NCBI RefSeq assembly: GCF_026241205.1
Contig: NZ_JAPFQM010000001.1
Span: 1,798,001 to 1,862,000 of the forward strand
DNA: 64,000 nt
Reading direction: 5' to 3'
Source of the DNA: Thermomicrobium sp. 4228-Ro
Lineage (GTDB): Bacteria > Chloroflexota > Chloroflexia > Thermomicrobiales > Thermomicrobiaceae
Both the position numbers and the translations under genes were made by a program. The notes beneath the pieces were generated by a model, which was not told the DNA's origin, ran no database searches, and saw only the letters and a list, made by a program, of their open reading frames with translations. Shown here one piece after another: positions 52,878 through 62,115 of this stretch. Position 1 is the first letter of the stretch; each line of letters opens with the position of its first letter.

Positions 52878-54328
52878 GCAGGGGGCGAGCGGTCTCGTTG
52901 TTCCTGCAGGGGGCGGTTGTCGGTCTCCTCTGGGGCATCGTGGCGCTCCTTGCCGAGTTCGGGTTCGGACATCCCGGGATCGTGGGTCGACTGCTCGAGG
53001 GGCTCACGAGGCTTGTGCCGCTGGGCGTCCAGAACTGGGCACTCGGATCGGGGGAAGCCTGGACGAAAGTGGCCGCGCTCCTCGCCCTGCTCTTCGTCGG
53101 TGCGGTCGCGACCGGTGCTGTGGTGGTTTTGGCTGGGAGCAGCCCGCAGCGCCGCGTACCGGTGGTCGTGGTCTACGCGGGTGCTGTTGGGCTCTTACAG
53201 GTCTTTGCTTCGGCAACGCATGCATTCCTGCTCGCGGTCTCCCTCGCGGATACGATGCTGCTGGGGATCGGACTCGTCGCGGTCACCGAGCCGGGAGCTG
53301 TACGCGAGCAGGTCGGACGGCGACAGTTTGTCCGAGGGTTCGCTGCTCTCGGGCTGGTAGTCGGTGCAGTCGGCGCAGCCCGTGCCCTCTGGCTACTCCG
53401 CGCACGTTCGCAGCCACCGGCCGCCGTCGATGAGCGGGGGTTGCCACCACCGCTCACACCGATCAGTGATTTTTACGTCGTTTCCAAGAATCTCGGCGAT
53501 CCTGACGTCTCGCTGGCTAGCTGGCGCCTGGAAGTCCGGGGGCAGGTACAGCGGCAACTCGTCCTCGATATGGCTGCCCTGCGGCAGCGCCCGGCGACGC
53601 GGCAGATCGTGACACTGGAATGCATCAGCAACGACGTCTGGGGACCATACATCAGTAATGGCGAATGGGTCGGGATACCGTTACGCGACATCCTTCTCGA
53701 GGCAGGGCCGATCGAACCGGTGGTCGATGTCGTGTTCACTGCAGCCGACGGGTACAGCGATTCGATCCCGTTCTCCCTCGCGCTGGAGCCGAGCGTTTTG
53801 CTCGCCTACGCGCTGAATGGGGAACCGCTGCCGCGGGAGCATGGCTTCCCGCTGCGACTGGTCGTTCCCGGGATCTATGGCATGAAGAATGTGAAGTGGA
53901 TCACCGGTATCGAATTGAGTCCGACGGACTATCGTGGATTCTGGCAGCAGCGCGGCTGGAGCGATGTGGCGATCGTCCAGATTCACTCTCGGATCGATAC
54001 GCCGCGTGGTGGTGCGACGGTACCAGTCGGTCGCGAAGTCTTTATCGGTGGCATCGCGTTCGCTGGTGATCGAGGTATCGCGCGCATAGAGCTCTCGACC
54101 GATGGCGGGGAGAGTTGGCGGGAAGCGGAGCGGGAGCAACCGCTGTCGCCCTATTCGTGGGTCCGTTGGTGGACCTGGTGGCAGCCTCCGGCCCCTGGCC
54201 GGTACCGCCTCGTCGTGCGAGCCTGGGATGGACAAGGCAACCTGCAGGTGGAGGATGAGCGTCCCCCACTACCGGACGGCGCGACCGGCTGGCATCGTAT
54301 CACGGTGGAGGCCCGGGCAGGCGCCTGA
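52874..54328 (+). CDS. Membrane-anchored sulfite-oxidase-fold molybdoenzyme
   Basis: A 484-residue protein. Three to four membrane helices fill about residues 1-140, and RRQFVRGFAALGLVVG at about 150 resembles a Tat-like segment placed inside the chain. The molybdopterin domain (about 190-375) has the Mo-ligand Cys in LECISNDVWG and PGIYGMKNVKWI; a Mo-co dimerisation domain follows (about 385-480). It probably acts outside the membrane. The substrate may be sulfite or another oxo compound. Confidence 0.83.
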   Translation: MSRGRAVSLFLQGAVVGLLWGIVALLAEFGFGHPGIVGRLLEGLTRLVPLGVQNWALGSGEAWTKVAALLALLFVGAVATGAVVVLAGSSPQRRVPVVVVYAGAVGLLQVFASATHAFLLAVSLADTMLLGIGLVAVTEPGAVREQVGRRQFVRGFAALGLVVGAVGAARALWLLRARSQPPAAVDERGLPPPLTPISDFYVVSKNLGDPDVSLASWRLEVRGQVQRQLVLDMAALRQRPATRQIVTLECISNDVWGPYISNGEWVGIPLRDILLEAGPIEPVVDVVFTAADGYSDSIPFSLALEPSVLLAYALNGEPLPREHGFPLRLVVPGIYGMKNVKWITGIELSPTDYRGFWQQRGWSDVAIVQIHSRIDTPRGGATVPVGREVFIGGIAFAGDRGIARIELSTDGGESWREAEREQPLSPYSWVRWWTWWQPPAPGRYRLVVRAWDGQGNLQVEDERPPLPDGATGWHRITVEARAGA

Positions 54329-54349
54329 GCGAGGACGGAGGCAGAAGCG

Positions 54350-55165
54350 GTGACCCAAACGGCGTTCCAGCTCGTCCCGATCGGCATCGTCCATTCACCG
54401 ATCGCCGATCGGCGGATGATGCCGCCCGAAGGGGTGGAAGCGGAAATCGAAGTCTTCCCCGAGTTCGCCGAGGGGTTGCTTCGTATCGAAGAGAACACGC
54501 ACATCTGGGTGCTCGGCTGGTTTCACGATGCCGATCGTGCCCGGCTCGAGCTGGTCCGTCCTGAGTACGAGCCAGCACGACGTCGGCGCGGTGTCTTCGG
54601 TCTCCGTTCCGTCGCCCGGCCGAATCCGATCGCGCTCACCGCGACGCGCTTACTCTCCGTCGAAGGAAGGCGGCTCCGGGTGGCACGTCTCGACTTCGTG
54701 GATGGGACACCGGTCATCGATCTCAAACGGTACTCGCCGAGCTGGGACTGCATCTTCGCGGCGCGGAGCTCGCGAGATCGATATCTCATCGATCTTGCCA
54801 GTCCAGAGCGCCTCGCTGAATACGAGATGGAAGCAGCCAACTTTCACGGTGAGCAGTGCGTCTGGGTCGCGCTGGCGGCACGGCTCGTGCAGTACCTCGC
54901 ACTATCCTGGAACGTACGCCCCAAGGACGATCGTCTGATGGTGACTGTCAGTCTCGCCGACGAACTCCGTCACTTGGCTGACGCACTGCAGGCGCTCACC
55001 GGTGCCACGTTCGGGAACGGGCGGCTGGCGGTGACCGGCGAGTCGGTCGTGCGCTTCAGCTTGGAGAATCAGCAGCTCAGCGTGCGACCGAAGGTGCCGA
55101 GCGACATGGGTCTCGCGACGGTGCGGACGATGCCGCTCGAACACCTCGTTGTGGTGACACCCTAA
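54350..55165 (+). CDS. TrmO-like domain fused to an FmdE-like domain
   Basis: A 271-residue protein. Residues about 8-145 match TrmO/TsaA (UPF0066), which methylates N6-threonylcarbamoyladenosine at tRNA position 37, with RPEYEPARRRRGVFGLRS and RPNPIALTATRLL. Residues about 155-240 resemble FmdE, with FHGEQCVWVALAAR (165-178) in place of the usual FHGHxCPG and TGATFGNG (217-224) in place of GCTFGKG, so several FmdE ligands are lost. GTG at 54350 follows GGAGGC. It lies 21 nt after the molybdoenzyme gene. Confidence 0.75.
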   Translation: MTQTAFQLVPIGIVHSPIADRRMMPPEGVEAEIEVFPEFAEGLLRIEENTHIWVLGWFHDADRARLELVRPEYEPARRRRGVFGLRSVARPNPIALTATRLLSVEGRRLRVARLDFVDGTPVIDLKRYSPSWDCIFAARSSRDRYLIDLASPERLAEYEMEAANFHGEQCVWVALAARLVQYLALSWNVRPKDDRLMVTVSLADELRHLADALQALTGATFGNGRLAVTGESVVRFSLENQQLSVRPKVPSDMGLATVRTMPLEHLVVVTP

Positions 55166-55179
55166 ATCGCGTTCTCCCT

Positions 55180-55902
55180 TCACTCCCAGCGGAAGGTCCG
55201 TCGCGCGACCAACAGGATCAGTGCGGTCCACAAAGCGAGCATGCCGAGTTGGGGCAGGGGCCAGCTCGGTTCCGGTGAGAGCGACGCCCGGAGCGCACTC
55301 GCCAGCGCATTGGAGGGGAGGACGAGCCCGACGAGCGCGATCGGCCCGGGAAGCCGGTCGAGCGGCCAGGCGACGCCTCCGAGCAAGATGAAGAGGACAT
55401 ACAGGCCGTTGGCCAGGCCGAGCGTTGTCTCGGCGCGGAACGTGCCAGCGATGAAGAGGCCGAGACTGGCGAAAACGGCTGTGCCGAGGAGTAGAGTGAC
55501 CAGTGCGACGGCGAGAGCGCCAGTGGGACGCCATCCGAAGAGGAAGGCGGCACCTCCCAGGAGGAGGAGCTGGAGCACTTCGACCGCGAGAACGGACAGG
55601 ATCTTGGCACCGATCAGGCGCCCGCGTCCCAATGGGGTTGCACCAAGCCGTTTGAGTACGCCGTAGTGGCGCTCGTACGCCGTGCGGATCCCGAGGCTCA
55701 CCAGCCCGATCGACATCACTGCCAGGGCGAGCATGCTCGGGAGCAGAAAGTCGATGGGACGCGTGTATCCGCTCGGTGCCAAATGGAGTGCTGCGAAGAA
55801 GACGAGCAGCGCCGGTGGGACGATCAGCGTGACGAGCAGCCCTTCTCCGCTGCGCAGCGTGAGTCGGAGTTCCATCTGTGCCTGTGCCAGCAACGCGTGC
55901 AT
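55180..55902 (-). CDS. ABC-2 type permease
   Basis: A 240-residue permease with six membrane helices and the EXXH-like ALRASLSPEPSW end typical of the ABC-2 export group. The N-terminus MELRLTLRSGEGLLVTL is typical of single-domain exporters. It begins 4 nt after the ATPase gene in the same direction, forming an exporter pair. Substrate unknown. Confidence 0.85.
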   Translation of the reverse strand: MHALLAQAQMELRLTLRSGEGLLVTLIVPPALLVFFAALHLAPSGYTRPIDFLLPSMLALAVMSIGLVSLGIRTAYERHYGVLKRLGATPLGRGRLIGAKILSVLAVEVLQLLLLGGAAFLFGWRPTGALAVALVTLLLGTAVFASLGLFIAGTFRAETTLGLANGLYVLFILLGGVAWPLDRLPGPIALVGLVLPSNALASALRASLSPEPSWPLPQLGMLALWTALILLVARRTFRWE

Positions 55903-55906
55903 ACCG

Positions 55907-56875
55907 TCACTCCCGTAACCCGTTGCCGGTCAGGTGGAGAAACACTTCTTCGAGTGATTGGTGACCGACGCGGAGTTCGAGCAGCAGGATGCCGCGGTCG
56001 CGAGCCCAGCTCGTCACTTCGACGAGCGTATCCATCGGGCTGTCGGTCTCGAGCGCGTAGCGTCCGTTGCCGAGTGCCTGGACCTGACGGACACTGGGCA
56101 ATTGCCGGAGTTCGGCCGGTTCGATCGCTTGAGCAGCACTCAGAGTGACCTGGTCGGCCTCGTGGCGCATCAACTCGTGCGGTGTCGCGAGCACGAGGAG
56201 GCGGCCGTGGTCGATGATGCCGACGCGATCGGCTAAGCGCTCGGCTTCCTCGAGAAAATGCGTCGTCAGGACGATCGTCTTACCACGCTGCTTCAGTTCC
56301 TCGAGCAAAGACCAGGTGAGCCGGCGTGCCTGGGGATCCATACCGGTCGTCGGCTCGTCGAGGAACAGTAACTCGGGCTTCCCGATGAGTGCCAGAGCGA
56401 GCGCGAGTCGCCGCTGCTGGCCGCCTGAAAGGTAGCGATAGCGTGTCCTAGCGACTTCCTCCAAACCGACGAGACGGAGCAATTCGTCCGGATCTTCCGG
56501 ATCCGGATAGTAGGTCGCGAAGAGTTCCATGACCTCCTCTGGGGTCGCGGCCGGATACACGCCACCACTTTGCAGCATGACGCCGATGCGCGGTTTCAAG
56601 CGACTGGCATCCTGCCAGGGATCGAGGCCGAGCACGCGGACAGAACCCTCGTCCGGCTTGCGGTAACCCTCGAGGATTTCGATCGTCGTCGTTTTGCCGG
56701 CTCCGTTCGGACCGAGCAGGGCGAACAGCTCGCCTCGAAAGATTGTCAGGTTCAAATGATCGACGACGACGCGACCGCTATAGCGCTTGACGAGTGCTTC
56801 GACCTCGATTGCCCGATCCTCCGGCGGCGCGACTGGCTGCGTTGGGGATTGCACTCGAGCGTGTGTCATCGTCAT
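55907..56875 (-). CDS. ABC transporter ATP-binding protein
   Basis: A 322-residue ATPase of the CcmA/DrrA type pairing with the downstream permease. Walker A is GPNGAGKTTT, the signature LSGGQQRR, Walker B LLFLDEPTTG and the switch His is in LTTHFLEEAE. The C-terminal 90 or so residues form the extension seen in exporter ATPases. GAGGCGAGGCG precedes the ATG at 56875. Confidence 0.92.
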   Translation of the reverse strand: MTMTHARVQSPTQPVAPPEDRAIEVEALVKRYSGRVVVDHLNLTIFRGELFALLGPNGAGKTTTIEILEGYRKPDEGSVRVLGLDPWQDASRLKPRIGVMLQSGGVYPAATPEEVMELFATYYPDPEDPDELLRLVGLEEVARTRYRYLSGGQQRRLALALALIGKPELLFLDEPTTGMDPQARRLTWSLLEELKQRGKTIVLTTHFLEEAERLADRVGIIDHGRLLVLATPHELMRHEADQVTLSAAQAIEPAELRQLPSVRQVQALGNGRYALETDSPMDTLVEVTSWARDRGILLLELRVGHQSLEEVFLHLTGNGLRE

Positions 56876-57046
56876 CGCCTCGCCTCACGAACGCTGTGCG
56901 GGGTGGTCGAGCTGGCGCCAGCGGGTGCGGGACTGGTCCGGTGCCAGGGAAAGCAGAGGGACAGGGGCCCACGTGTGACAGACGGATGCACCCGCGGTGC
57001 ACATCGGTACCGGCCAAAAGCGCGTGGAATCGAGCGGCAACGCGCG

Positions 57047-57457
57047 TCACAACCCATAGAGCATCGCATAGATGATCCAGCCAGTCACCGCAACATACAG
57101 CCAAATGGGCAGCGTGATACGGGCAATTGCGCGATGCCGACTGAACTGTCGTCGTAGGGCGCGCGCGAGCGTCACGAGCACCAGTGGTCCGAGTGCAGTG
57201 GCGAGTATGGTGTGCGAGATCAGGATGAACAGGTAAACGATGCGCACCCATCCCTCCCCAGTATAGAGCTTCGTACCGAGCAAGAAGTAGCGTAGGACAT
57301 AGACGACGAGGAAGAGTGCGGCGAACACGGTGCCGGTGAGCATCGCGGTTCGGTGCACCTCGATGCGGTGCCTCCGGATTGCGACGTAGCCAACGAGAAC
57401 GCTCAGACCGCTGATCACGATCAGGGCGGTATTCAGGATCGGAAGCCATCGTTCCAT
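57047..57457 (-). CDS. DUF420 family membrane protein
   Basis: A 136-residue protein with four membrane helices, of the DUF420 family (YozB-like), often near cytochrome oxidase genes. Histidines in the loops and helices (HRIEVHR, ISHTILA and FSRHRAIAR) are conserved features. The function is unknown. ATG at 57457 is supported by homology; the ribosome site is weak. No oxidase genes are nearby. Confidence 0.8.
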   Translation of the reverse strand: MERWLPILNTALIVISGLSVLVGYVAIRRHRIEVHRTAMLTGTVFAALFLVVYVLRYFLLGTKLYTGEGWVRIVYLFILISHTILATALGPLVLVTLARALRRQFSRHRAIARITLPIWLYVAVTGWIIYAMLYGL

Positions 57458-57672
57458 GATGCTGGTGCCAACCTTCCGGCACGAGCACGACTGTCGTCCA
57501 ACGCGCAAGGATACCGAACTGGTTCGATCGGAACGTCAGGAAAGCTCCGATCCTCGACCGGGGAGCGAAAGCCGATGGCGGGTCGGTTTGGTGCCACCGT
57601 GAACCGTGTGCAGCGGACGAGGATCGTACCTGTCGTGACGAGAGGCCGGAAGGCGTATCGCTCTCCGCCGGT

Positions 57673-58431
57673 CTACGGGCATGGCCCGGTGCTCAGGGAG
57701 AGGTCGTGGGCTGCAGCCCGATCGAGGATCCACACGACCGTGCCATGCGCTCCGCGCAGAATATGGGCGGGAACGCGATCCGGGTCGTCCGTTTCTTCGA
57801 GTGCGGCGCGTACGGCCGCTGCCTTTTCCGAGCCAGTTACCAGGACGATCACGTGTCGTGCCGCGCGGATCAGCGGTGGCGTGAAGGTAATGCGGACGGT
57901 GCCGAGCGCTGGTACCTCGTTGGCAACGACGAGGTGCTCGGTCTCGTGCAGTGCTTTCGTTCCGGGAAAGAGGGAGGCGACATGCGCGTCCGCACCCATG
58001 CCCAGCAGGACGAGATCCAACTGGGGAATGTCGCGTTCGTGCGTGCCAAAAAGACTTCGGAGTGTTCGTTCGTAGGCAACAGCTGCAGCTTCTGCACCGA
58101 GTTCGGTCGGAATACGATGAATGCGGTCCGGATCGATCGGTAACCGGTTCAGGAGCGTTTCGGCAGCGAGCCGATAGTTGCTGTCCGGATGATCGGGTGG
58201 TACGAGCCGTTCGTCGCCCCAGAACCAATCGACCGCTTGCCAGGGAACGCGATCACGATACGGAGGGTCAGCCAGCAATCGGTACAGAAGCCGTGGAGTG
58301 CGACCGCCTGCCAGGGCGACCGACGCGCGTCCGTTCTGCGCGATCGCCGCAGCGAGAATCGTCGTAATGTACTCGGCTGCGTGCTCGGCTGCCGCACGCT
58401 CGTTCTCGAAAATGCGGATTTCGCATGCCAT
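57673..58431 (-). CDS. pgl: 6-phosphogluconolactonase
   Basis: A 252-residue hydrolase of the NagB-like fold that opens 6-phosphogluconolactone. SVALAGGRTPRLLYRLL is the sugar-phosphate loop, FWGDERLVPPDHPDSNY is the family signature, and LGMGADAHVASLFPG replaces the more usual GMGxDGHTASLFPG. ATG at 58431 begins 4 nt after opcA. Last gene of the pentose phosphate operon. Confidence 0.92.
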   Translation of the reverse strand: MACEIRIFENERAAAEHAAEYITTILAAAIAQNGRASVALAGGRTPRLLYRLLADPPYRDRVPWQAVDWFWGDERLVPPDHPDSNYRLAAETLLNRLPIDPDRIHRIPTELGAEAAAVAYERTLRSLFGTHERDIPQLDLVLLGMGADAHVASLFPGTKALHETEHLVVANEVPALGTVRITFTPPLIRAARHVIVLVTGSEKAAAVRAALEETDDPDRVPAHILRGAHGTVVWILDRAAAHDLSLSTGPCP

Positions 58432-58435
58432 AGGT

Positions 58436-59602
58436 TCAGTGTCCGCGTTGCGCTCGTTCCAATTTCCGAAGCTCCACGGCGAGCGCTGTCGCTTCGTCGA
58501 GTGCTTGCTCGTAGAGCCAGTCCGGTCCGGTCTCCTGCAGTTCTTCGACGAGCAAGCGTTGGAGGTCGAGGAGGTGGTGGTGGAAGGCGTGTTCCAAAAG
58601 ACAATGGGTCCGATCGTGAACGCGGAGACGGAGAGTTGCGTGCCGATCGCTACCACCCGTGAGGTCGATCGTCAAGTTCGCTGCGTCGTGGTCGTGCTCG
58701 GCTGTGAAAGCGACGTGGAGGAGCTGACCGTGAAACAGAGCGGGGCAGGATTCGGGGAATAGGACCCACTGCAATTGGCGGTGCCCAGGAGCGGTGAATT
58801 CGAGGATCCAGGTCGGATCGCGTCGGTCACTCGCAGCGAGTCGCCAGCCGAGTCGGCTCGCCATCCAGCCGAGATAGAGGAGCGGTTGCGTCGGATTGTC
58901 GGGAGTATTACTTCTGCCGTGACCGTAGCGCAGCTCCACGCGGACGATGGACTCCAGAGCCCACCGGCAGTGCGTGATATCGAACATCCGAGCTGTCGTT
59001 TCCAACCACGGACCGAGGCGTCCCCAGTTCAGGTCAGAGACGGCAGTGCTCCGAGCAACCTGCTGGATAAGCCGACGCGTGGCGATAATATCGGCGATGG
59101 GGTGAGGGCTTTCCAACGAGTCGAAGATCAGGCGATCGACCGTCCGGGCGACGGCTGGGAAGCGACGATCGTGACACGGTAGGGGGCCGAGCCACCAGAG
59201 AAAAGCCGGAAGGTCGGGTAAGGCGAGCGGCATGATGAGGCTCGGTAGGAGTTCGATCCCTTCGTCCGGTAGGGTGATCGTGATCTGCTCGTAACAGGGG
59301 GCATAGCGGCCTGCGGTTCCGAGATCGCACTGGATACTGACGGTCGGTTCCTCGAGCGATGTCGAGCGATTGGCGAGGAAGAGGACGACCCGGGAGGGAT
59401 GGTGGGTCGAGAGGCGACCGATCACCTCTCGGGCCCAGGCCGCTCGCTGGCTATCCGGTGCGTAGACGAAGAGCGTCAGAACACTCGTCCGGCTGAGGGC
59501 GAGTTCGTTCCGTCGGTCAGCCCACGGGGGCGATTGCCAGAGCCGAGCGAGTTCCCGCTCGATCGCCTCGATGTCGACTGGGACAGCTGGTGGTGCGTTC
59601 AT
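58436..59602 (-). CDS. opcA: Glucose-6-phosphate dehydrogenase assembly protein OpcA
   Basis: A 388-residue OpcA-family protein that binds and activates G6PDH in cyanobacteria and Actinobacteria. The family segment SRTSVLTLFVYA near the N-terminus and LPAFLWWLGP in the middle are visible. It has no catalytic residues of its own. It lies between zwf and pgl, as in other OpcA operons. Confidence 0.88.
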   Translation of the reverse strand: MNAPPAVPVDIEAIERELARLWQSPPWADRRNELALSRTSVLTLFVYAPDSQRAAWAREVIGRLSTHHPSRVVLFLANRSTSLEEPTVSIQCDLGTAGRYAPCYEQITITLPDEGIELLPSLIMPLALPDLPAFLWWLGPLPCHDRRFPAVARTVDRLIFDSLESPHPIADIIATRRLIQQVARSTAVSDLNWGRLGPWLETTARMFDITHCRWALESIVRVELRYGHGRSNTPDNPTQPLLYLGWMASRLGWRLAASDRRDPTWILEFTAPGHRQLQWVLFPESCPALFHGQLLHVAFTAEHDHDAANLTIDLTGGSDRHATLRLRVHDRTHCLLEHAFHHHLLDLQRLLVEELQETGPDWLYEQALDEATALAVELRKLERAQRGH

Positions 59603-59626
59603 CGTGCACCTCCCCGGGTCGCACTC

Positions 59627-61171
59627 CTAGGGACGACGCCAGCGACGGCCGTCACGAGCGATGAACAGTTCGGCCTCGGGTGGTCCCCACGTTCCGGCAT
59701 CGTAGTTCGGGAATTCGGGCGGCGGCAATTCGGCCCATCCGCGGAGAATTTGCGTGATCGGTACCCAGGCAGCCTCGGTTTCGTCGCGTCGTGTGAAGAG
59801 CGTCGAGTCACCGAGCATGCAGTCGAGCAGCAAGCGCTCGTACGCATCGGGCGACTGCACCAGGAATGACGTGCCATAGAGGAACCCCATCGTGACGGTG
59901 CGCAGCCGGATACGAGGCCCGGGTACCTTGGCAGCGATATGGAGCGAGACTCCCTCGTCGGGCTGGATGCGGATGATCAGCCAGTTCGGCTCGACACCGG
60001 AGGTCATCATTCCCTTGAAGAGCGGGTGCGGAACGCGCTTGAACTGGATCGCGATTTCGGTGACGCGTCGTGGAAGCCGCTTTCCGGTGCGCAAATAGAA
60101 GGGGACGTCTGCCCAGCGCCAGTTATCGATGAAGAGTTTGAGCGCCACGTACGTTTCGGTGATCGAGTTCGGGGCGACTCGCGGCTCTTCCCGATATCCG
60201 GGAACCGGCCGACCGCCGATGAACCCCGGACCGTACTGACCGCGGACAGTGATCTCATTCACTTCTTCCGGTCGGATCGGACGGATCGCCCGCAGTGCCT
60301 TGACCTTCTCGTCGCGTACCGGATCGGCCTCGAAAGCGATCGGTGGCTCCATAGCGACAACACTCAAAAGCTGCAGCATATGGTTCTGCACCATGTCTCG
60401 AAGCGCTCCGGCGCGGTCGTAATAGCCACCTCGTCCTTCGATGCCGATCGTTTCGGCAACGGTGATCTGGACATGGTCGATGTAGTTGCGGTTCCAGATC
60501 GGTTCGAAAATCCCGTTGGCGAAGCGTAAGGCGAGGATGTTCTGCACCGTCTCTTTCCCGAGGTAGTGATCGATGCGATAGATCTGCTCCTCCCGGAAAT
60601 ATTTGAGGAGATGGTTGTTGAGAGCGATCGCACTCTCGAGATCGTGTCCGAACGGCTTTTCGACGATCAGGCGCACCCAGCTTCCTGGTTGGCTCGGTTG
60701 GGCGAGGCCGCTCTCACCGAGGTGCTGGGTGATCGTCTCGTAGGCATCAGGTGGGGTTGCGAGGTAGAAGATGCGGTTACCGGAGGTGCCTCGCTCTCGA
60801 TCGAGCCGCTCGAGTTCCTCGCCCAGCTTCGGATAGGCGGATCGATCGTTGAAATCCGCACTGAAGTAGAACAGTCCTTGGGCGAACGTCTGCCAGACGT
60901 CGGGATCGATCCGCTGACGCCGGGAAAAGCGCTCGACCGCGGCGCGCATCTCCTGACGGAACTCGTCATCCGTATATGGCCGCCGGGCATACCCAACGAC
61001 GGTCAACCCAGGTGGCAGCAAGCCGTCGTAGGCGAGGTTATAGAGGGCTGGCAGCAACTTCCGATGTGTGAGGTCTCCCGATGCGCCGAAGATGACCATG
61101 ATGCAGGGATCGGGTAAGCGCTCGAAACGAAGTCCCTCGCGGAGCGGATTGTGCAACGTGGTCGCAGTCAT
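59627..61171 (-). CDS. zwf: Glucose-6-phosphate 1-dehydrogenase
   Basis: A 514-residue NAD(P)-dependent enzyme, the entry step of the oxidative pentose phosphate pathway. The nucleotide-binding loop is IFGASGDLTHRKLLPALYNL, and the substrate/catalytic signature is RIDHYLGKETVQN. ATG at 61171 overlaps the gnd stop (ATGA), so the frame further upstream was not accepted. Partner of OpcA. Confidence 0.95.
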   Translation of the reverse strand: MTATTLHNPLREGLRFERLPDPCIMVIFGASGDLTHRKLLPALYNLAYDGLLPPGLTVVGYARRPYTDDEFRQEMRAAVERFSRRQRIDPDVWQTFAQGLFYFSADFNDRSAYPKLGEELERLDRERGTSGNRIFYLATPPDAYETITQHLGESGLAQPSQPGSWVRLIVEKPFGHDLESAIALNNHLLKYFREEQIYRIDHYLGKETVQNILALRFANGIFEPIWNRNYIDHVQITVAETIGIEGRGGYYDRAGALRDMVQNHMLQLLSVVAMEPPIAFEADPVRDEKVKALRAIRPIRPEEVNEITVRGQYGPGFIGGRPVPGYREEPRVAPNSITETYVALKLFIDNWRWADVPFYLRTGKRLPRRVTEIAIQFKRVPHPLFKGMMTSGVEPNWLIIRIQPDEGVSLHIAAKVPGPRIRLRTVTMGFLYGTSFLVQSPDAYERLLLDCMLGDSTLFTRRDETEAAWVPITQILRGWAELPPPEFPNYDAGTWGPPEAELFIARDGRRWRRP

Positions 61172-62091
61172 GGACTCGTCCCACTCCCTCTGGTTTCGAC
61201 AGGCTTGACGCTGTGGCCACCGAACTCGCGGCGGAGAGCGGCGACGACCTTGGCAGCGAAGGAATCTTCCTGCCGCGAGCGGAAACGCATCTGCAAGGAA
61301 AGGGTGATCACCGGTGCCGGGACGTCCTCTTCGATCGCCGTGAGAACGGTCCACCGCCCCTCGCCGGAATCCTCGACATAGCCGCGTATCGCGGTGAGAT
61401 GCGGGTCGTGACGGAACGCTCGCTCGGCCAGCTCGAGGAGCCAGGAGCGGATGACGCTGCCACGGTTCCAGAGCGCGGCGAGTTCAGCGAGGTCGTACTC
61501 GTAGGGTGAGCGTTCGAGAATCTCGAAACCCTCTGCATAGGCTTGCATCAAGCCGTACTCGATGCCGTTGTGCACCATCTTCGCGAAGTGGCCTGCACCG
61601 GCCGGCCCGAGATACCGGTATCCGTTCTCCGGCGCGAGCGTCGCGAGGGCTGGCTCCAGGTGGTGGAAAGCGGATTTGTCGCCGCCGACCATCAGGCAAT
61701 AGCCGTACTCGAGTCCCCAGATACCACCGCTCGTCCCGACATCGAGGAATCGGATACCTCGCTCTTCCAGATGAGTCGCACGCCGAACCGAGTCTTTCCA
61801 GTAGGAGTTCCCTCCGTCGACCAGGATATCGCCGGGCTCCAGCAAGGGGGCGAAGCGTTCGATCATCTGCTCGGTCGGATCGCCGGCTGGTACCATCAGC
61901 CACACAGCTCGTGGCGGTGTGAGGGCTCGGACGGTTTCCTCGGGGGTATAGGCACCGATCGCGCCTTCAGTTTCCAGTTGCCGGATCGGCTCAGGACTTC
62001 GGTTATGGACGATGACCCGGTGACCGCCCTGCAAAAGGCGGCGAGCCATGTTGCTGCCCATCCGGCCGAGTCCAACGATCGCGAGTTCCAT
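61168..62091 (-). CDS. gnd: 6-phosphogluconate dehydrogenase, short (YqeC/GntZ-like) form
   Basis: A 307-residue decarboxylating dehydrogenase giving ribulose 5-phosphate. The Rossmann loop is AIVGLGRMGSNMARRLLQGG, the substrate signature is VDGGNSYWKDS, and KMVHNGIEYGLMQAYAEGF carries the catalytic Lys. The short length is typical of the NAD-linked form without the long C-terminal domain. Coupled to zwf. Confidence 0.93.
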   Translation of the reverse strand: MELAIVGLGRMGSNMARRLLQGGHRVIVHNRSPEPIRQLETEGAIGAYTPEETVRALTPPRAVWLMVPAGDPTEQMIERFAPLLEPGDILVDGGNSYWKDSVRRATHLEERGIRFLDVGTSGGIWGLEYGYCLMVGGDKSAFHHLEPALATLAPENGYRYLGPAGAGHFAKMVHNGIEYGLMQAYAEGFEILERSPYEYDLAELAALWNRGSVIRSWLLELAERAFRHDPHLTAIRGYVEDSGEGRWTVLTAIEEDVPAPVITLSLQMRFRSRQEDSFAAKVVAALRREFGGHSVKPVETRGSGTSP

Positions 62092-62115
62092 GTCGACCTC
62101 TCCCGTTTTTCTCCT

